Positions 18,373-27,298 are shown, counted from the stretch's first letter. The stretch: 64,000 nt of DNA from Pseudolabrys taiwanensis (GCF_003367395.1 NZ_CP031417.1:2604001-2668000); one strand, 5' to 3'. Notes: generated by a model from the sequence alone, not told the origin. Made by a program: numbers and translations.

Positions 18373-19005
18373 ATGCTGACGCTTTACTACGCCCCGGGGA
18401 GTTGCGCGCTCGCCACCCACATTGCCCTCTTCGACGCGGGCGCTCCGTTCGAGACCAAGCGTGTGGATTTCGGCGCGGGAGAACAGCGCAGGCCGGACTA
18501 TCTGGCCGTCAATCCGAAGGCGCGCGTGCCGGCGCTCGCCACCGAACACGGCGTGCTCACCGAGACGCCGGCCTTGCTGGCTTACGTCGCGCAACGCTTT
18601 CCCGCCGCCAAGCTCGCACCGATCGACGATCCTTTCGCTTTCGCGCAGGTGCAGGAGTTCAACAGCTATCTCTGCTCGACCGCGCATGTCGCGCACGCTC
18701 ATCTGCGCCGCGGCACGCGGTGGGTCGATGCCGGCGAGACCGACGCGATGGAGGCGATGAAACGTTACGTGCCGACCTCGGTGGCGAAGATCTTCGAACT
18801 GATCGACAGCAAGATGCTCAAGGGACCGTGGGTGCTCGGCGAGCGCTACAGCATTTGCGATCCGTATCTGTACACGCTGACGCGATGGCTCGGCGACGAC
18901 GGCGTCGACATAAACAGTCTGCCTAAGGTGCGCGAGCATCGCGCGCGCATGATCGAACGCGACAGCGTCAAGCGAGCATTGGCCGAGCAGGACATACCCG
19001 CATGA
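18373..19005 (+). CDS. Glutathione S-transferase family protein
   Basis: A 210-residue cytosolic protein with an N-terminal thioredoxin-like domain (LTLYYAPGSCALATHIALFD; NPKARVPAL with the cis-Pro; TETPALLAYV with the glutathione-contacting E/T) and an all-helical C-terminal domain. The serine/cysteine of PGSC near residues 9-11 matches beta-class GSTs. AAGGAG precedes the ATG by 7 bases. Its stop overlaps the start of the next gene (ATGA), so the two are coupled. The substrate is unknown. Confidence 0.9.
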   Translation: MLTLYYAPGSCALATHIALFDAGAPFETKRVDFGAGEQRRPDYLAVNPKARVPALATEHGVLTETPALLAYVAQRFPAAKLAPIDDPFAFAQVQEFNSYLCSTAHVAHAHLRRGTRWVDAGETDAMEAMKRYVPTSVAKIFELIDSKMLKGPWVLGERYSICDPYLYTLTRWLGDDGVDINSLPKVREHRARMIERDSVKRALAEQDIPA

Positions 19006-19685
19006 AGATGCCGGGCGGGCCGGCGATCATCGCCGCGCTGTTGTCCTTCAACGCCGGCTATGTCGACACGGCCGGCTTTCTCGGCCTGCAGGGACTCTTC
19101 ACGTCGCACGTCACCGGCAACTTCGTGACGATCGGTGCGGCGCTGGTCTTCGGCCATCACGGCATCATCAACAAGGTGCTGGCGCTGCCCGCGTTCGTGC
19201 TCGTTGTCGCGGTGGCGCGGCTCGCAAGCAGCGCCATGCGCCGGCGCGACTGGCCGGTGCTGCGCATTCTGCTCATCACTCAGGTCACGTTGCTGGCCGG
19301 CTTTGCCGCGCTCACGATCGGCCACGGCCCCTTCCCCGATGCCGACACGGGCATCGCGCTGGTCGCCGGTTTCGTCGGCGTCGCCGCGATGGCGGTCCAA
19401 AACGCCGTGCAGCGCGTGCATTTGGGCAGCCTGCCGCCCACCACGATCATGACCGGGAACACCACGCAGGCGACGATCGACGCCGTCGATCTCTTGAGCG
19501 GCGTGGTGGCCGCCGACGGCAGGGCCGCCGTCCGCAAGCGGCTCGGGCAGCTCACCCTCGGTATTGTGCTATTCGCCAGCGGCTGCGCCGTCTCGGCGCT
19601 GTTGTTCTATCTTTCCGGGTTCTGGTGCCTGCTGTTCGCGGTACTGGTGGCCGCCATTGCCGCGAGTTTGCCGCTCAAGGCGTAA
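19002..19685 (+). CDS. YoaK family (DUF1275) membrane protein
   Basis: A 227-residue protein with about six membrane helices. Family motifs are FNAGYVDTAGFLGLQGLFTSHVTGN near the N-terminus (about 15-40) and the second-half repeat of it, LPPTTIMTGNTTQATIDAVDL. DUF1275 proteins are distantly related to transporters but have no agreed function. It is translationally coupled to the GST gene. Confidence 0.9.
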   Translation: MKMPGGPAIIAALLSFNAGYVDTAGFLGLQGLFTSHVTGNFVTIGAALVFGHHGIINKVLALPAFVLVVAVARLASSAMRRRDWPVLRILLITQVTLLAGFAALTIGHGPFPDADTGIALVAGFVGVAAMAVQNAVQRVHLGSLPPTTIMTGNTTQATIDAVDLLSGVVAADGRAAVRKRLGQLTLGIVLFASGCAVSALLFYLSGFWCLLFAVLVAAIAASLPLKA

Positions 19686-19786
19686 GATCGCCTTAAGTGC
19701 GATCTGGCAGGTATCGTGAATCGCATTGATTCGGACGCCGGGGTACGTTGTACAATGGCTCCGTTCGTGTAGCCGGGGGATCACTC

Positions 19787-20389
19787 ATGCATCGTCCTGT
19801 TGTCGCCGCCGTCGCCTGCCTCGCCTTGATGATTGTGGCAGGCCCCGCCGCCGCGCAGGGCGCGTATGGAAAAATTCCCGAGCCGACGATGCAGGACGTC
19901 GATCCTGGCGTCGATCACACCGCGCGCGATGTCGATCTGCCGCCGGAACTGCGGCGCCAGTCGGTATTTTACCGCACCGATCAGCCGCCGGGCACGATCA
20001 TCGTCAACACCAATGATCGCTTCCTGTATCTGATCCTCGGCAACAACGTCGCCTTGCGCTACGGCATCGGCGTCGGCCGCGACGGCTTCCAGTGGGGCGG
20101 CACGCACAAGATCTCGCGCAAGGCGGAATGGCCGGATTGGACGCCGCCGCCGGAGATGATCGAGCGTCAGCCTTACCTGCCGCGCTGGATGGCCGGCGGC
20201 CCCGGTAACCCGATGGGCGCACGCGCGCTCTATATCGGCACCACCGTCTATCGCATCCACGGCACCAACGCGCCGGAGACGATCGGCCAGGCGGTGTCGT
20301 CGGGCTGCTTCCGCCTCGTGAACGAGGACATCACGGATCTCTACGGGCGCGTGCCGGTCGGCACCAAAGTCGTCGTCGAGCACCGCTAG
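19787..20389 (+). CDS. L,D-transpeptidase (YkuD / ErfK-YbiS family)
   Basis: A 200-residue periplasmic enzyme that forms 3-3 peptidoglycan cross-links or anchors proteins to the wall. A Sec signal peptide (residues 1-23, ending in AAAQ) is followed by the catalytic domain at about 68-198. The active-site histidine (H158 in RIHGTN) and cysteine (C174 in SSGCFRL) are intact. An earlier in-frame ATG exists 13 codons upstream, but this start gives the normal signal. The cupin gene follows after 20 bp. Confidence 0.93.
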   Translation: MHRPVVAAVACLALMIVAGPAAAQGAYGKIPEPTMQDVDPGVDHTARDVDLPPELRRQSVFYRTDQPPGTIIVNTNDRFLYLILGNNVALRYGIGVGRDGFQWGGTHKISRKAEWPDWTPPPEMIERQPYLPRWMAGGPGNPMGARALYIGTTVYRIHGTNAPETIGQAVSSGCFRLVNEDITDLYGRVPVGTKVVVEHR

Positions 20390-20409
20390 CGGCCGCGACG
20401 GGGATCGCG

Positions 20410-20838
20410 ATGATGAGCGCACACTTCCGGGCCACGGCGGCGATTGTGTTCGCTCTCTCGGCCAGCGCCGCAGTGGCGCAAGACAAAGGCTATCCGCTTA
20501 AGACGCTGCTGTCGGCGCGTCAGTCCGTCGTCGGCGAACCGCTGAAATATCCGGCCACGGGCGATGCGCGCGTCACCGCCGCCATCATCACCCTCGCCCC
20601 CGGCGCCTCGACCATCGAGCACGAGCACGGCGTGCCGCTGTTCGCCTACATGCTCGACGGCGAATTGACGGTCGACTACGGAGCGCGCGGCAAGCGCGTC
20701 TATAAAAAGGGCGACGCCTTCATGGAGGCGATGGCCGTGCCGCATGCCGGCACCAATACGGGCAACGTGCCGGTGCGAATTCTGGCCGTGTATATGGGCG
20801 CCGACGGCGCCAAGAACACGATCCCGACCGGCCAGTGA
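20410..20838 (+). CDS. Exported cupin-domain protein
   Basis: A 142-residue protein with a Sec signal peptide (ending SASAAVAQ near residue 23) and one cupin barrel. Cupin motif 1 is seen in GASTIEHEHGVPLFAYMLDGEL, with the HxH metal ligands and a Glu, and motif 2 near VPHAGTNTGNVPVRI. Periplasmic single cupins of this kind have no fixed activity. It lies 20 bp after the L,D-transpeptidase gene and is probably cotranscribed with it. Confidence 0.88.
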   Translation: MMSAHFRATAAIVFALSASAAVAQDKGYPLKTLLSARQSVVGEPLKYPATGDARVTAAIITLAPGASTIEHEHGVPLFAYMLDGELTVDYGARGKRVYKKGDAFMEAMAVPHAGTNTGNVPVRILAVYMGADGAKNTIPTGQ

Positions 20839-20847
20839 CCAGCCGTC

Positions 20848-21237
20848 TCAATCGAACAGATTGTAGGCCGCCCAGTTCGATTCCGGAATCTCGGCGCCGA
20901 TCTTGTACTTGAACGCCAGCACCTTCATGTGCTCACCATCGGCGGCGCAGGTGTACGTCAGCGCGTACCATTTCTTGCGGCTGCGGAAGGCGGCGCCCTC
21001 GGCCTTGATCGTGTTGCCGTTCACCTTCGGCTCGGAGCGCGCGCCGGCAATGGCGCGATCGGGCCGATACTCGCGCGTGTCCTTCTTGATGTTGGACATC
21101 GCCGTATAGTCGCAAAGCTGTTCGAGCCGCGCGCCCGGGTCCAGCATCTTCAGCACGCGCTCGAAGCGGGCATCCATGGCCGTCGCCTGCGTCGTGAAAA
21201 GACAGGCCACACCGAGCGCGAGAGCAAAAAACCGCAT
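20848..21237 (-). CDS. DUF930 domain exported protein
   Basis: A 129-residue protein with a Sec signal (MRFFALALGVACLFTTQATA). The mature part resembles DUF930: FERVLKMLDPGARLEQLCDY early and two conserved cysteines (LEQLCDY; ALTYTCAADG). GAGGAG precedes the ATG at 21237 by 8 bases, preferred over the TTG two codons upstream. It is small, probably periplasmic and of unknown function, and converges on the cupin gene with a 9-bp gap. Confidence 0.85.
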   Translation of the reverse strand: MRFFALALGVACLFTTQATAMDARFERVLKMLDPGARLEQLCDYTAMSNIKKDTREYRPDRAIAGARSEPKVNGNTIKAEGAAFRSRKKWYALTYTCAADGEHMKVLAFKYKIGAEIPESNWAAYNLFD

Positions 21238-21375
21238 ATCCAATTCTCCTCACGCTGCAACCGGGACATTTACCCGCGGTTGCAGCGGCCGGGCAACCGG
21301 CGCGCGCGCCTTGTCCCAAGCAAAAGTGGCGAGAGCACGTTCACGAAAGCAGCGTGCCGCCGGCTCAAATCACGC

Positions 21376-21759
21376 TTATTGCGAGTCGCGCTCGAGCAGC
21401 TCAACCGATATGCCCTCGGGGCCGCGCAGGAAGCAGATCTTGATGCCGGGACGCGGCGAATGCGGTTCCTTCTGAAACTGCGCGCCCTTGGTTTTGAGCT
21501 CGGCCACGAAGCCGTCGAGATCGGTGACGAAGAGCGCGAAATGGTCCAATCCGCGATAAGGCGACTTCGGCGCGGGATTGAGCCCCTCCGGCGGCACGCC
21601 GGTGATGAAGACCTTCTGGCCGCCGAGCTCCAGATCGACGCGACTGCCCTGCTCCACCGTGCGAATCACCGCGGCGCCGAGAATCTCCTCGAACCATTTC
21701 GCCATGCCTGCGGGGTCCGGACTGCGGAGATGAATGTGATCCCAGGTAACGCGCGCCAT
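21376..21759 (-). CDS. VOC (glyoxalase/bleomycin-resistance) family protein
   Basis: A 127-residue metalloprotein fold. It shows the paired beta-alpha-beta-beta-beta modules: WDHIHLRSPDPAGMAKWFEE at the N-terminus and GLDHFALFVTDLDGFVAELK in the second half, closing with ISVELLERD. Candidate metal ligands are the His of DHIHL, the His of LDHFAL and the final Glu. The class covers lyases, epimerases and extradiol dioxygenases, so the reaction cannot be assigned. Monocistronic, divergent from the membrane protein at 21857. Confidence 0.88.
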   Translation of the reverse strand: MARVTWDHIHLRSPDPAGMAKWFEEILGAAVIRTVEQGSRVDLELGGQKVFITGVPPEGLNPAPKSPYRGLDHFALFVTDLDGFVAELKTKGAQFQKEPHSPRPGIKICFLRGPEGISVELLERDSQ

Positions 21760-21856
21760 GACCGGCCCTCCTCAATTCCTTGCGGCGTCATATTGCCTAC
21801 GCAGCGCCCGCGCGCAACCTAGCAAATACTTAACCGCGCGAGCCTACGCTCCGAGC

Positions 21857-23167
21857 ATGTCCTCGCTCAGCCCGCCTCACACGTTGCCGCAGGCGCAGCG
21901 GCCGCTCGCGGCCACCAACGCGCGGGGCAGCATCTTCATCGTCGCGCTGCTGATCGTGGCGGCGACGCTGAGCGCGCTGCGCAAGGACGTCACGCAAGGC
22001 TTCGACGAAGTCGCCCATGCCTCTTATGTCGCCCATATCCAGCACACCGGCGCGCTTTGGCCGACGCTCACCGATATGCGGATGCTCGACCCGGCGGACT
22101 TCACCTTCACCACCGCGCCGAACTATCTCAATCATCCCTCGCCCTATTATGCCCTGCTCGCGTTGCTCGGCCCGACGCTCGAAGGCCATCCGCACGCCAT
22201 CGTCGTTCATCGCCTGATCAACATCGCCTTCGCCGCGCTCGGCCTCGCCGCGCTGCTGATGATCGGCATCTATGCGCGCCTGTCGCCACCCATCTTCTAC
22301 GCCTACGCCGTGCCGCTCGCCTGTATCCCCGTGCTCATGCCGCTGGCCGGCGCGGTCAACAACGACAACGCGGCGTTTGCCGGCGGCGCCCTCGCGATGC
22401 TGGGCGCGTGGCAATTGATCGCGACGGGCCGCACACGCTGGCTGGTGCTGGCGCTCGCCGGCGTTCTCGTCGCCTCCTGGGCCAAGCTCACCGGGTTGAT
22501 GCTCGCCGGCGGCCTCTTTGCCGGCGTGCTGCTGTGGCTTGCGTGGCGCGGCCGGTTTCGTGCGCAGTGGATCGCGCCGCTGGCGCTCGTCGCGGTATTG
22601 GCCGCCGCGCCTTACGTCGCGCTCGTCGTTCAATACGGCAGCCCCACGCCCAACACGCCGGGCCAGCTGGCGCTCTTGCGCGACGGCGCGCAACTCGCCG
22701 GTTGGGACGGCGCGGCGCGCATGACACCACTCGGCTACGCCGCCTATTTCATCGGCTGCTTCGTTCTCGAATGGATGCCGGTCCTGGCAACGCGCAATGC
22801 GTTGAACTACGGCATGCTGGCCGTTCCGATCATCGCCGCGCTCTGCGCGATCGCCGGCATCGCCTTATCGATACGGCGCATCGCACGCCACAGCGAAGCG
22901 GCGCTCGATGTGATCGTCGTCGCAGGCGCGCTCGCCTTTGCGGCAACGTTCATCATCCACATCGCCTTCAGCTATCAGCGTCATCTCAGCTTCGGTTGGA
23001 TGATGGATGCCTATCCGCGCTACTATCTACCGGTGATTGCGGTCGTCCCGCTGGCGGGACTGTCTTTGCTCGACGCCGTCGTCCATCCGCGCACGCGGCA
23101 CGTGCTGATCGCGTTCTATATCGTCGGACCGATTGCGTTTCGTCTGCTCGCCGGACCGCTGCAGTAA
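21857..23167 (+). CDS. Polytopic membrane protein, DUF2142 / glycosyltransferase-39-like
   Basis: A 436-residue protein with about ten membrane helices. The first periplasmic loop contains FDEVAHASYVAHI, an acidic D-E-x2-H pattern like the catalytic loop of GT-C transferases and DUF2142 proteins. A later loop has NDNAAF. This suggests a lipid-linked sugar transferase or a relative with unknown substrate. The upstream frame is open, but the ATG at 21857 gives a short cytoplasmic N-terminus. No linked polysaccharide genes are nearby. Confidence 0.72.
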   Translation: MSSLSPPHTLPQAQRPLAATNARGSIFIVALLIVAATLSALRKDVTQGFDEVAHASYVAHIQHTGALWPTLTDMRMLDPADFTFTTAPNYLNHPSPYYALLALLGPTLEGHPHAIVVHRLINIAFAALGLAALLMIGIYARLSPPIFYAYAVPLACIPVLMPLAGAVNNDNAAFAGGALAMLGAWQLIATGRTRWLVLALAGVLVASWAKLTGLMLAGGLFAGVLLWLAWRGRFRAQWIAPLALVAVLAAAPYVALVVQYGSPTPNTPGQLALLRDGAQLAGWDGAARMTPLGYAAYFIGCFVLEWMPVLATRNALNYGMLAVPIIAALCAIAGIALSIRRIARHSEAALDVIVVAGALAFAATFIIHIAFSYQRHLSFGWMMDAYPRYYLPVIAVVPLAGLSLLDAVVHPRTRHVLIAFYIVGPIAFRLLAGPLQ

Positions 23168-23333
23168 CGAACCGCTCACGATCATCTCGATCGGCGCGCC
23201 GATCTCTTTCATGATGCCAAATAGCGGCGTTTTTTGACGCGCGGCTCTTGCTCCACGCAATGCCTTGACGGCATCATGGCGGCAATCACGTCGCGCCAAA
23301 TCACGAGGCGCGCATGCCTTACCCGGGGGAACA

Positions 23334-24311
23334 ATGCGCTTCATTCATCGCCGCCAATTCCTGACATATTCGGCCGCCGCATTGGCGACGCCCGCGCTGC
23401 CTGGCGTCGCCTTCGCCGATTGGCCGAAGGACAGACCGATCCGCGCGCTGGTGCCGTTCAACGCCGGCTCGTCGATCGACATCATCGGCCGCATTGTCAC
23501 CGATCCATTGGCCAAACAGCTCGGGCAGACCATCGTCATCGAAAACCGCGGCGGCGCCGGCGGCAGCATCGGCTCGGCGATGGTCGCGAAGGCCGATCCC
23601 GACGGCTACACGCTGCTGATCAACGCCGCCGCGCATTCGGGCGCGCCTGCCGCCTATCCCAATCTCACCTACGATGCGGCCAAGGACTTCGCCTGCATCG
23701 CCTCCTTCGGCAGCGTGCCGAACGTGCTGCTGGTGGCGCCATCGCTCGGCGTCAAGACGGTGCAGGAATTCGTCGCCAAGGCGAAGGCAGGCAATCTGAC
23801 GTATTCGTCGGCCGGCGTCGGCAGCGCCACGCACTGGGCCGCCGAGCGCTTCCGCGTCAGCGCCGGCTTCTCGGGCACGCATGTGCCGTTCCGTGGCGGC
23901 CTCGAGGCGCTGACCGAAGTGATGACCGGCCGCGTCGACTTCTGCTTCATCGGCATTTCATCGAGCATGCCCTTCATCAAGGAAGGCAAGCTCATCCCGC
24001 TCGCCGTATCCTCGGCCAAGCGCTCGCCGTCGCTGCCCAATGTGCCGACCACGGTCGAGGCCGGCTTTGCGAACTCCGACTACAACTACTGGACCGGCAT
24101 GCTGGCGCCGGCCAAGACGCCGCGCGCGATCATCGACACGCTGCATGCGGAAGTGACCAAGGTGCTGGCGCTGCCGGACGTGCAGCAGAAGCTGGCCGTG
24201 CAGGGCGTCGAACCACAGCCGATGTCGCCGACCGAAATGGACGCGATGAACAAGCGCGAGATCGAGTTGAACCTGAAGATCGCCAAGGAAGCCGGCCTGA
24301 AGTTCAACTAG
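23334..24311 (+). CDS. Bug/TctC-type periplasmic substrate-binding protein (orphan)
   Basis: A 325-residue receptor. The N-terminus has HRRQFLTYSAAALATPALP, a Tat-like signal. The mature start is WPKDRPIRALVPFNAGSSID, followed by IENRGGAGGSIGS and ADPDGYTLLIN, all family hallmarks. GGGGGAACA precedes the ATG. No permease genes adjoin it. A strong intrinsic terminator follows at 24337-24372, so it is monocistronic. Confidence 0.93.
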   Translation: MRFIHRRQFLTYSAAALATPALPGVAFADWPKDRPIRALVPFNAGSSIDIIGRIVTDPLAKQLGQTIVIENRGGAGGSIGSAMVAKADPDGYTLLINAAAHSGAPAAYPNLTYDAAKDFACIASFGSVPNVLLVAPSLGVKTVQEFVAKAKAGNLTYSSAGVGSATHWAAERFRVSAGFSGTHVPFRGGLEALTEVMTGRVDFCFIGISSSMPFIKEGKLIPLAVSSAKRSPSLPNVPTTVEAGFANSDYNYWTGMLAPAKTPRAIIDTLHAEVTKVLALPDVQQKLAVQGVEPQPMSPTEMDAMNKREIELNLKIAKEAGLKFN

Positions 24312-24336
24312 CGGCCACCAACGGCACAGTTCGTCG

Positions 24337-24372
24337 GGCGGGTTAGCCGAAGGGGTAACCCGCCTTTTCTTT
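24337..24372 (+). terminator. Intrinsic terminator after the orphan Bug gene
   Basis: A perfect 9-bp stem (ggcgggtta with taacccgcc, 24337-24345 and 24356-24364) and 10-nt loop is followed by ttttcttt. It lies 25 bp after the Bug gene stop. Confidence 0.92.
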
Positions 24373-24448
24373 GCGGGTGGCGGATGACGCTGCGCTACTC
24401 CACACGGCGCAGCCGGGTTGCTGTGGTACGCGGCCGCCAACGGCACAG

Positions 24449-24483
24449 CGTCATGCCCGGGTTTGACCCGGGCATCCATGATG
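24449..24483. repeat. Palindrome of the 'cgtcatgcccggg' family
   Basis: A compact inverted repeat (gcgtcatgcccgggtttgac ... cgggcatccatga). A second inverted repeat, ggcggatta / taatccgcc, lies at 24542-24567 followed by tcttccttt. Both sit in the gene-free 24312-25114 stretch. Confidence 0.75.
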
Positions 24484-24669
24484 GCTCTCCGCGCGTCATA
24501 TCCCTAGGTCGCGGCTTCGTAGGGCGGGCTGAGCCCTGTAGGGCGGATTAGCGCAGCGTAATCCGCCTCTTCCTTTCCGCTAGTCGCCGCGCCGACACGG
24601 CAGATTACGCCTTCAGCTAAGCCGCCCGACACCTCGCCATCGCACCTCAAAAAATATTCCTATCCATAC

Positions 24670-24698
24670 TTGCTCTATATTCCTTAATAGATTATAGT
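24670..24698 (+). promoter_or_regulatory. Candidate sigma-70-like promoter
   Basis: Inside an AT-rich island unusual for this DNA, TTGCTC (24670-24675) and TATAGT (24693-24698) are separated by exactly 17 bases. The -10 matches TATAAT at five of six positions; the -35 matches only TTG. It would drive the unexplained 24.71-25.11 kb leader and the Cys-rich gene behind it. Confidence 0.5.
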
Positions 24699-24709
24699 CC
24701 TTTCTGTCC

Positions 24710-25114
24710 GGCTCAACGGAGGGCGCTCTCATGAGGCGTCATGAAGCGGAGCCGGGCGCGGCGCTCGCGCGCGGGAGATGAACGCACCTCCCAAGCCCTC
24801 GAGCGGCGGCGGACCCCGCCCGGGAGCAATACGACTCCCCGCGAGGAGCTCGCTGACACCGAGTGCTTCGGCCTTGATGAAGCCTCCGTTGAAAGCGCGG
24901 CCCGCCGTTGGAAGACGCCGCGATGGCGCGCCGAGAGGCGCACCGCATGATCGCGAGATTGTGCGGGACCTGATCCGACTTCCGCGCCTGCTCGGCGCGC
25001 CGTCCCCTCTTCGTCCGAGGGGTAAGGAAAGCGAGCGTAAGACCGGCCACCCCGGGCCGCGCAAAGAACAGGGGCCATGACGCACGCCACCATCACAGCG
25101 AAAGGAGACCAGCC
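24710..25114 (+). other. Gene-free GC-rich leader region of unknown nature
   Basis: About 400 bp between a candidate promoter and the SD of the Cys-rich gene. Several overlapping frames are open on both strands (for example forward 24778-25080 and reverse 24729-25085), but none has a good start signal or protein-like composition. The region has many short self-complementary tracts (cggcgcgccgt; cccctcttcgtccgaggggt). It may be a long structured 5' leader, a noncoding RNA or part of a dispersed element. Confidence 0.45.
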
Positions 25115-25648
25115 GTGACCACGTCCGCGCCTCCGCGCCTGCCGCCCGCCCCGTTCACCCGCTACCCTCGCCGCTGCTTTCCCTTGCTGCCGCGCCGGCG
25201 ACAGGAGGCGGCGCACGATCGCCTGTTGCAACACATCGTCGCCAAGCTCACGCCGGCAGCGCGTCCGCGCTTGCGGCTCCGCCGCCGCCCCGGCGACGCG
25301 CGGCCGCAGCGCCTCAAGCGTCAACGGCTGTCGCTGCGCGCGGCGGCGCGCCGCTGGAGCGATCTGCTCGCGGTCTGGCGCCATTGCGACGATGGCCGCT
25401 GCCGCGACCTCCGCCGCTGCGAGGGCGACGCTCTGTCCTGCCTGCCGCACCACGTGCCGCAGCTGCCACAGCCGGCGCAGTTCTGGTTCGCCTGCGTCGG
25501 CATCGCGGCCGAGAAGAACATGAGCTTCGCCGAGGCCGTAACCGTCGCCGAGCGCGACACCGAACAGGCCTGCGCGCGCTGGCACGCCACGCTCGGCGTC
25601 GTCTTGCGGACGCATGGCACGCCGCCGCGCCGGGCGCATAAGGAGTGA
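25115..25648 (+). CDS. Conserved-looking Cys/Arg-rich protein of unknown function
   Basis: A 177-residue protein with a GTG start and AAGGAG 7 bases upstream. The N-terminal 80 residues are Arg/Pro-rich and low in complexity. The centre has four cysteines spaced CX4CX5CX6C (C91, C96, C102, C109) in WRHCDDGRCRDLRRCEGD, a possible zinc or Fe-S site. A helical C-terminal part (FAEAVTVAERDTEQACARW) follows. I do not recognise a named family, though similar short Cys motifs occur in rhizobial hypothetical proteins. It is the only gene of its transcript. Confidence 0.65.
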   Translation: MTTSAPPRLPPAPFTRYPRRCFPLLPRRRQEAAHDRLLQHIVAKLTPAARPRLRLRRRPGDARPQRLKRQRLSLRAAARRWSDLLAVWRHCDDGRCRDLRRCEGDALSCLPHHVPQLPQPAQFWFACVGIAAEKNMSFAEAVTVAERDTEQACARWHATLGVVLRTHGTPPRRAHKE

Positions 25649-25757
25649 TCTTTGGCGGCGTTGCCCACAGCCATCGAGCTCTGTGCATTTTCAACGCGAG
25701 TCGCCGCGGTTTTTTTGCTACACGCTAGAACCTGGGGCACAGGCGGAATCGGGGCAG

Positions 25758-26243
25758 ATGGCGCAGAAGAAGGCGATACAGGCAGCAGGCGGCATCGTGG
25801 TGCGCAAAGGCGCCAAGCCGTTCGTCGCCATCGTTCAACGCGCGAAAGACGGCCTCTGGGTCCTGCCGCGCGGCAAGCTCAAGCGCAACGAACGCCCGCG
25901 CGCCGCGGCCCGCCGCGAGGTGTTCGAGGAGACGGGGCACCGCGTCGAGGTGCGCGAGTTCCTCGGCGCCATCACCTATCGCGCCGAGCAGGGCCGGCCG
26001 AAGCTGGTGGAATTCTGGCATATGCGGGCGGCCGCCAATCCAAGCCGCGATTTGATGCGCGATATCACGGCCGTGGCGTGGCTGCCGCTCAAGGACGCCA
26101 TCGGCAAGCTGCATTATCCGCTCGAGAAGCTGTTTCTGAAGAGCGTCGGCCGTTCGCTCGTGCGCAAGCGCGGCAAGAAGAAAGCGGCAAAAACGAAGCC
26201 TCGCAAGGCCAAGAACAAAGCCAACAAGAAGACCAAGCGTTAG
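25758..26243 (+). CDS. Nudix hydrolase with lysine-rich tail
   Basis: A 161-residue enzyme. The Nudix box is intact from G39 to G60 (GKLKRNERPRAAARREVFEE then TG), with the E57/E58 metal ligands. The substrate would be a nucleoside diphosphate linked to another moiety; DIPP- or ADP-ribose-like types are possible. The last ~28 residues are almost entirely Lys, Arg, Ala and Asn, a disordered basic tail that may bind nucleic acid or polyphosphate. The frame is open 48 codons upstream, but this ATG gives the standard N-terminus. Confidence 0.88.
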   Translation: MAQKKAIQAAGGIVVRKGAKPFVAIVQRAKDGLWVLPRGKLKRNERPRAAARREVFEETGHRVEVREFLGAITYRAEQGRPKLVEFWHMRAAANPSRDLMRDITAVAWLPLKDAIGKLHYPLEKLFLKSVGRSLVRKRGKKKAAKTKPRKAKNKANKKTKR

Positions 26244-26341
26244 CCCGCCTTGTCCCGGGCGGCTGCCGCGCCGGAACCATCCTTCTCTATGACGGTTTTA
26301 TTGCAGCCATGCGGCACCCCGCCGCCATAGGCGGCAGGGCG

Positions 26342-27049
26342 ATGAGCTTTCTCCACGAACTGGCGACTTGGGACGCCGCGCTCTATCGCGCGCTCAATGC
26401 CTATTGCGGTTGGAGTCCCTTTCTCGATCGCGCCGTGGTGCACCTGGAGGTACTCAAGGGCTCGATTTACATGGGACTGTTCGGGCTGTTGTGGTTCCAG
26501 CCCGGCAAGGATCAAGTGCGCCGCCGCGAAATGCTGCTGGCGATCGTGCTCGCGGTGGCGATCGCCCTCGTCGTCAATCGCATCTTGTCGACGGCACTGC
26601 CGTTCCGCACACGACCGATGTACGACCTCGGTGCCAACGCGCCGACATTCGAGTGGCACGCCGATCTCGAAAACTGGAGCAGCTTCCCGAGCGACAACGC
26701 GACGTATCTCTTCGCCATCGCCGCCGGCTTATGGCGCGTTGCGCCGCGATGGGGATTGTTCTTCGGTTTGTTCAGCACATGCGCCGCGTTCGCGCGCGTC
26801 TTTCTCGGCATCCATTATCCGAGCGACGTTGTCGTCGGCGCACTGATCGGCATCGCTGTCGGCTTGCTGGTCGTGCGCAAACCGCTGGTCGAAGCATTCG
26901 CGCCGCGCGTGCTCGCATGGGAAGCGTGGCAACCGGGATATTTCTACGGCGCGTTGTTCTTGGTGACGGCCGAACTCGGTTCGGGCTTTCCCAACACGCG
27001 ACGCATCGGCGTTGCCATCGTGCATCTGTTTGTCGGCTTTAAAACATGA
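26342..27049 (+). CDS. PAP2 superfamily membrane phosphatase-like protein with altered active site
   Basis: A 235-residue protein with five to six membrane helices. The three PAP2 motifs can be placed: C1 ends in RTRP (89-92), C2 is SFPSDNA (114-120) and C3 is RVFLGIHYPSD (152-162) with Arg, His and Asp present. In C2 the usual PSGH/PSDH histidine is Asn119. That histidine normally protonates the leaving group, so the protein may be inactive or specialised. Undecaprenyl-diphosphate phosphatase-like relatives are the nearest comparison. Confidence 0.85.
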   Translation: MSFLHELATWDAALYRALNAYCGWSPFLDRAVVHLEVLKGSIYMGLFGLLWFQPGKDQVRRREMLLAIVLAVAIALVVNRILSTALPFRTRPMYDLGANAPTFEWHADLENWSSFPSDNATYLFAIAAGLWRVAPRWGLFFGLFSTCAAFARVFLGIHYPSDVVVGALIGIAVGLLVVRKPLVEAFAPRVLAWEAWQPGYFYGALFLVTAELGSGFPNTRRIGVAIVHLFVGFKT

Positions 27050-27298
27050 ATGACGCCGGACAAACTTCGCGCCAATCGTCGCCGCAATCGCGCCCCAAAG
27101 CTTGCAGTAATTTAATGCAGCGCGGAAGCACGCTGCATGCGCCATTCAGCGGTCATTCACCGGGAAAGGCGGAACCTGACCACACGACAAAGCATTGTCT
27201 TGCCGGCACAGTTGTTAGATTTCGCAGCCGAGGGCGGCGCAGGAAACGATGCGAACGGTCGTTGAATGCATACGGAGTTGAGCAAAGGAAACCAAGCC

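Noticed and set aside
23170..23340. Minus-strand stretch reading FGIMKEIGAPIEMIV
   Set aside because: It looks slightly protein-like but has no family match I can name and runs straight into the antisense of the upstream gene.
24729..25085. Minus-strand frame of 118 codons in the leader region
   Set aside because: Arg/Pro/Ser-rich without SD or domain; overlapping forward frames are equally open, as expected in GC-rich noncoding DNA.
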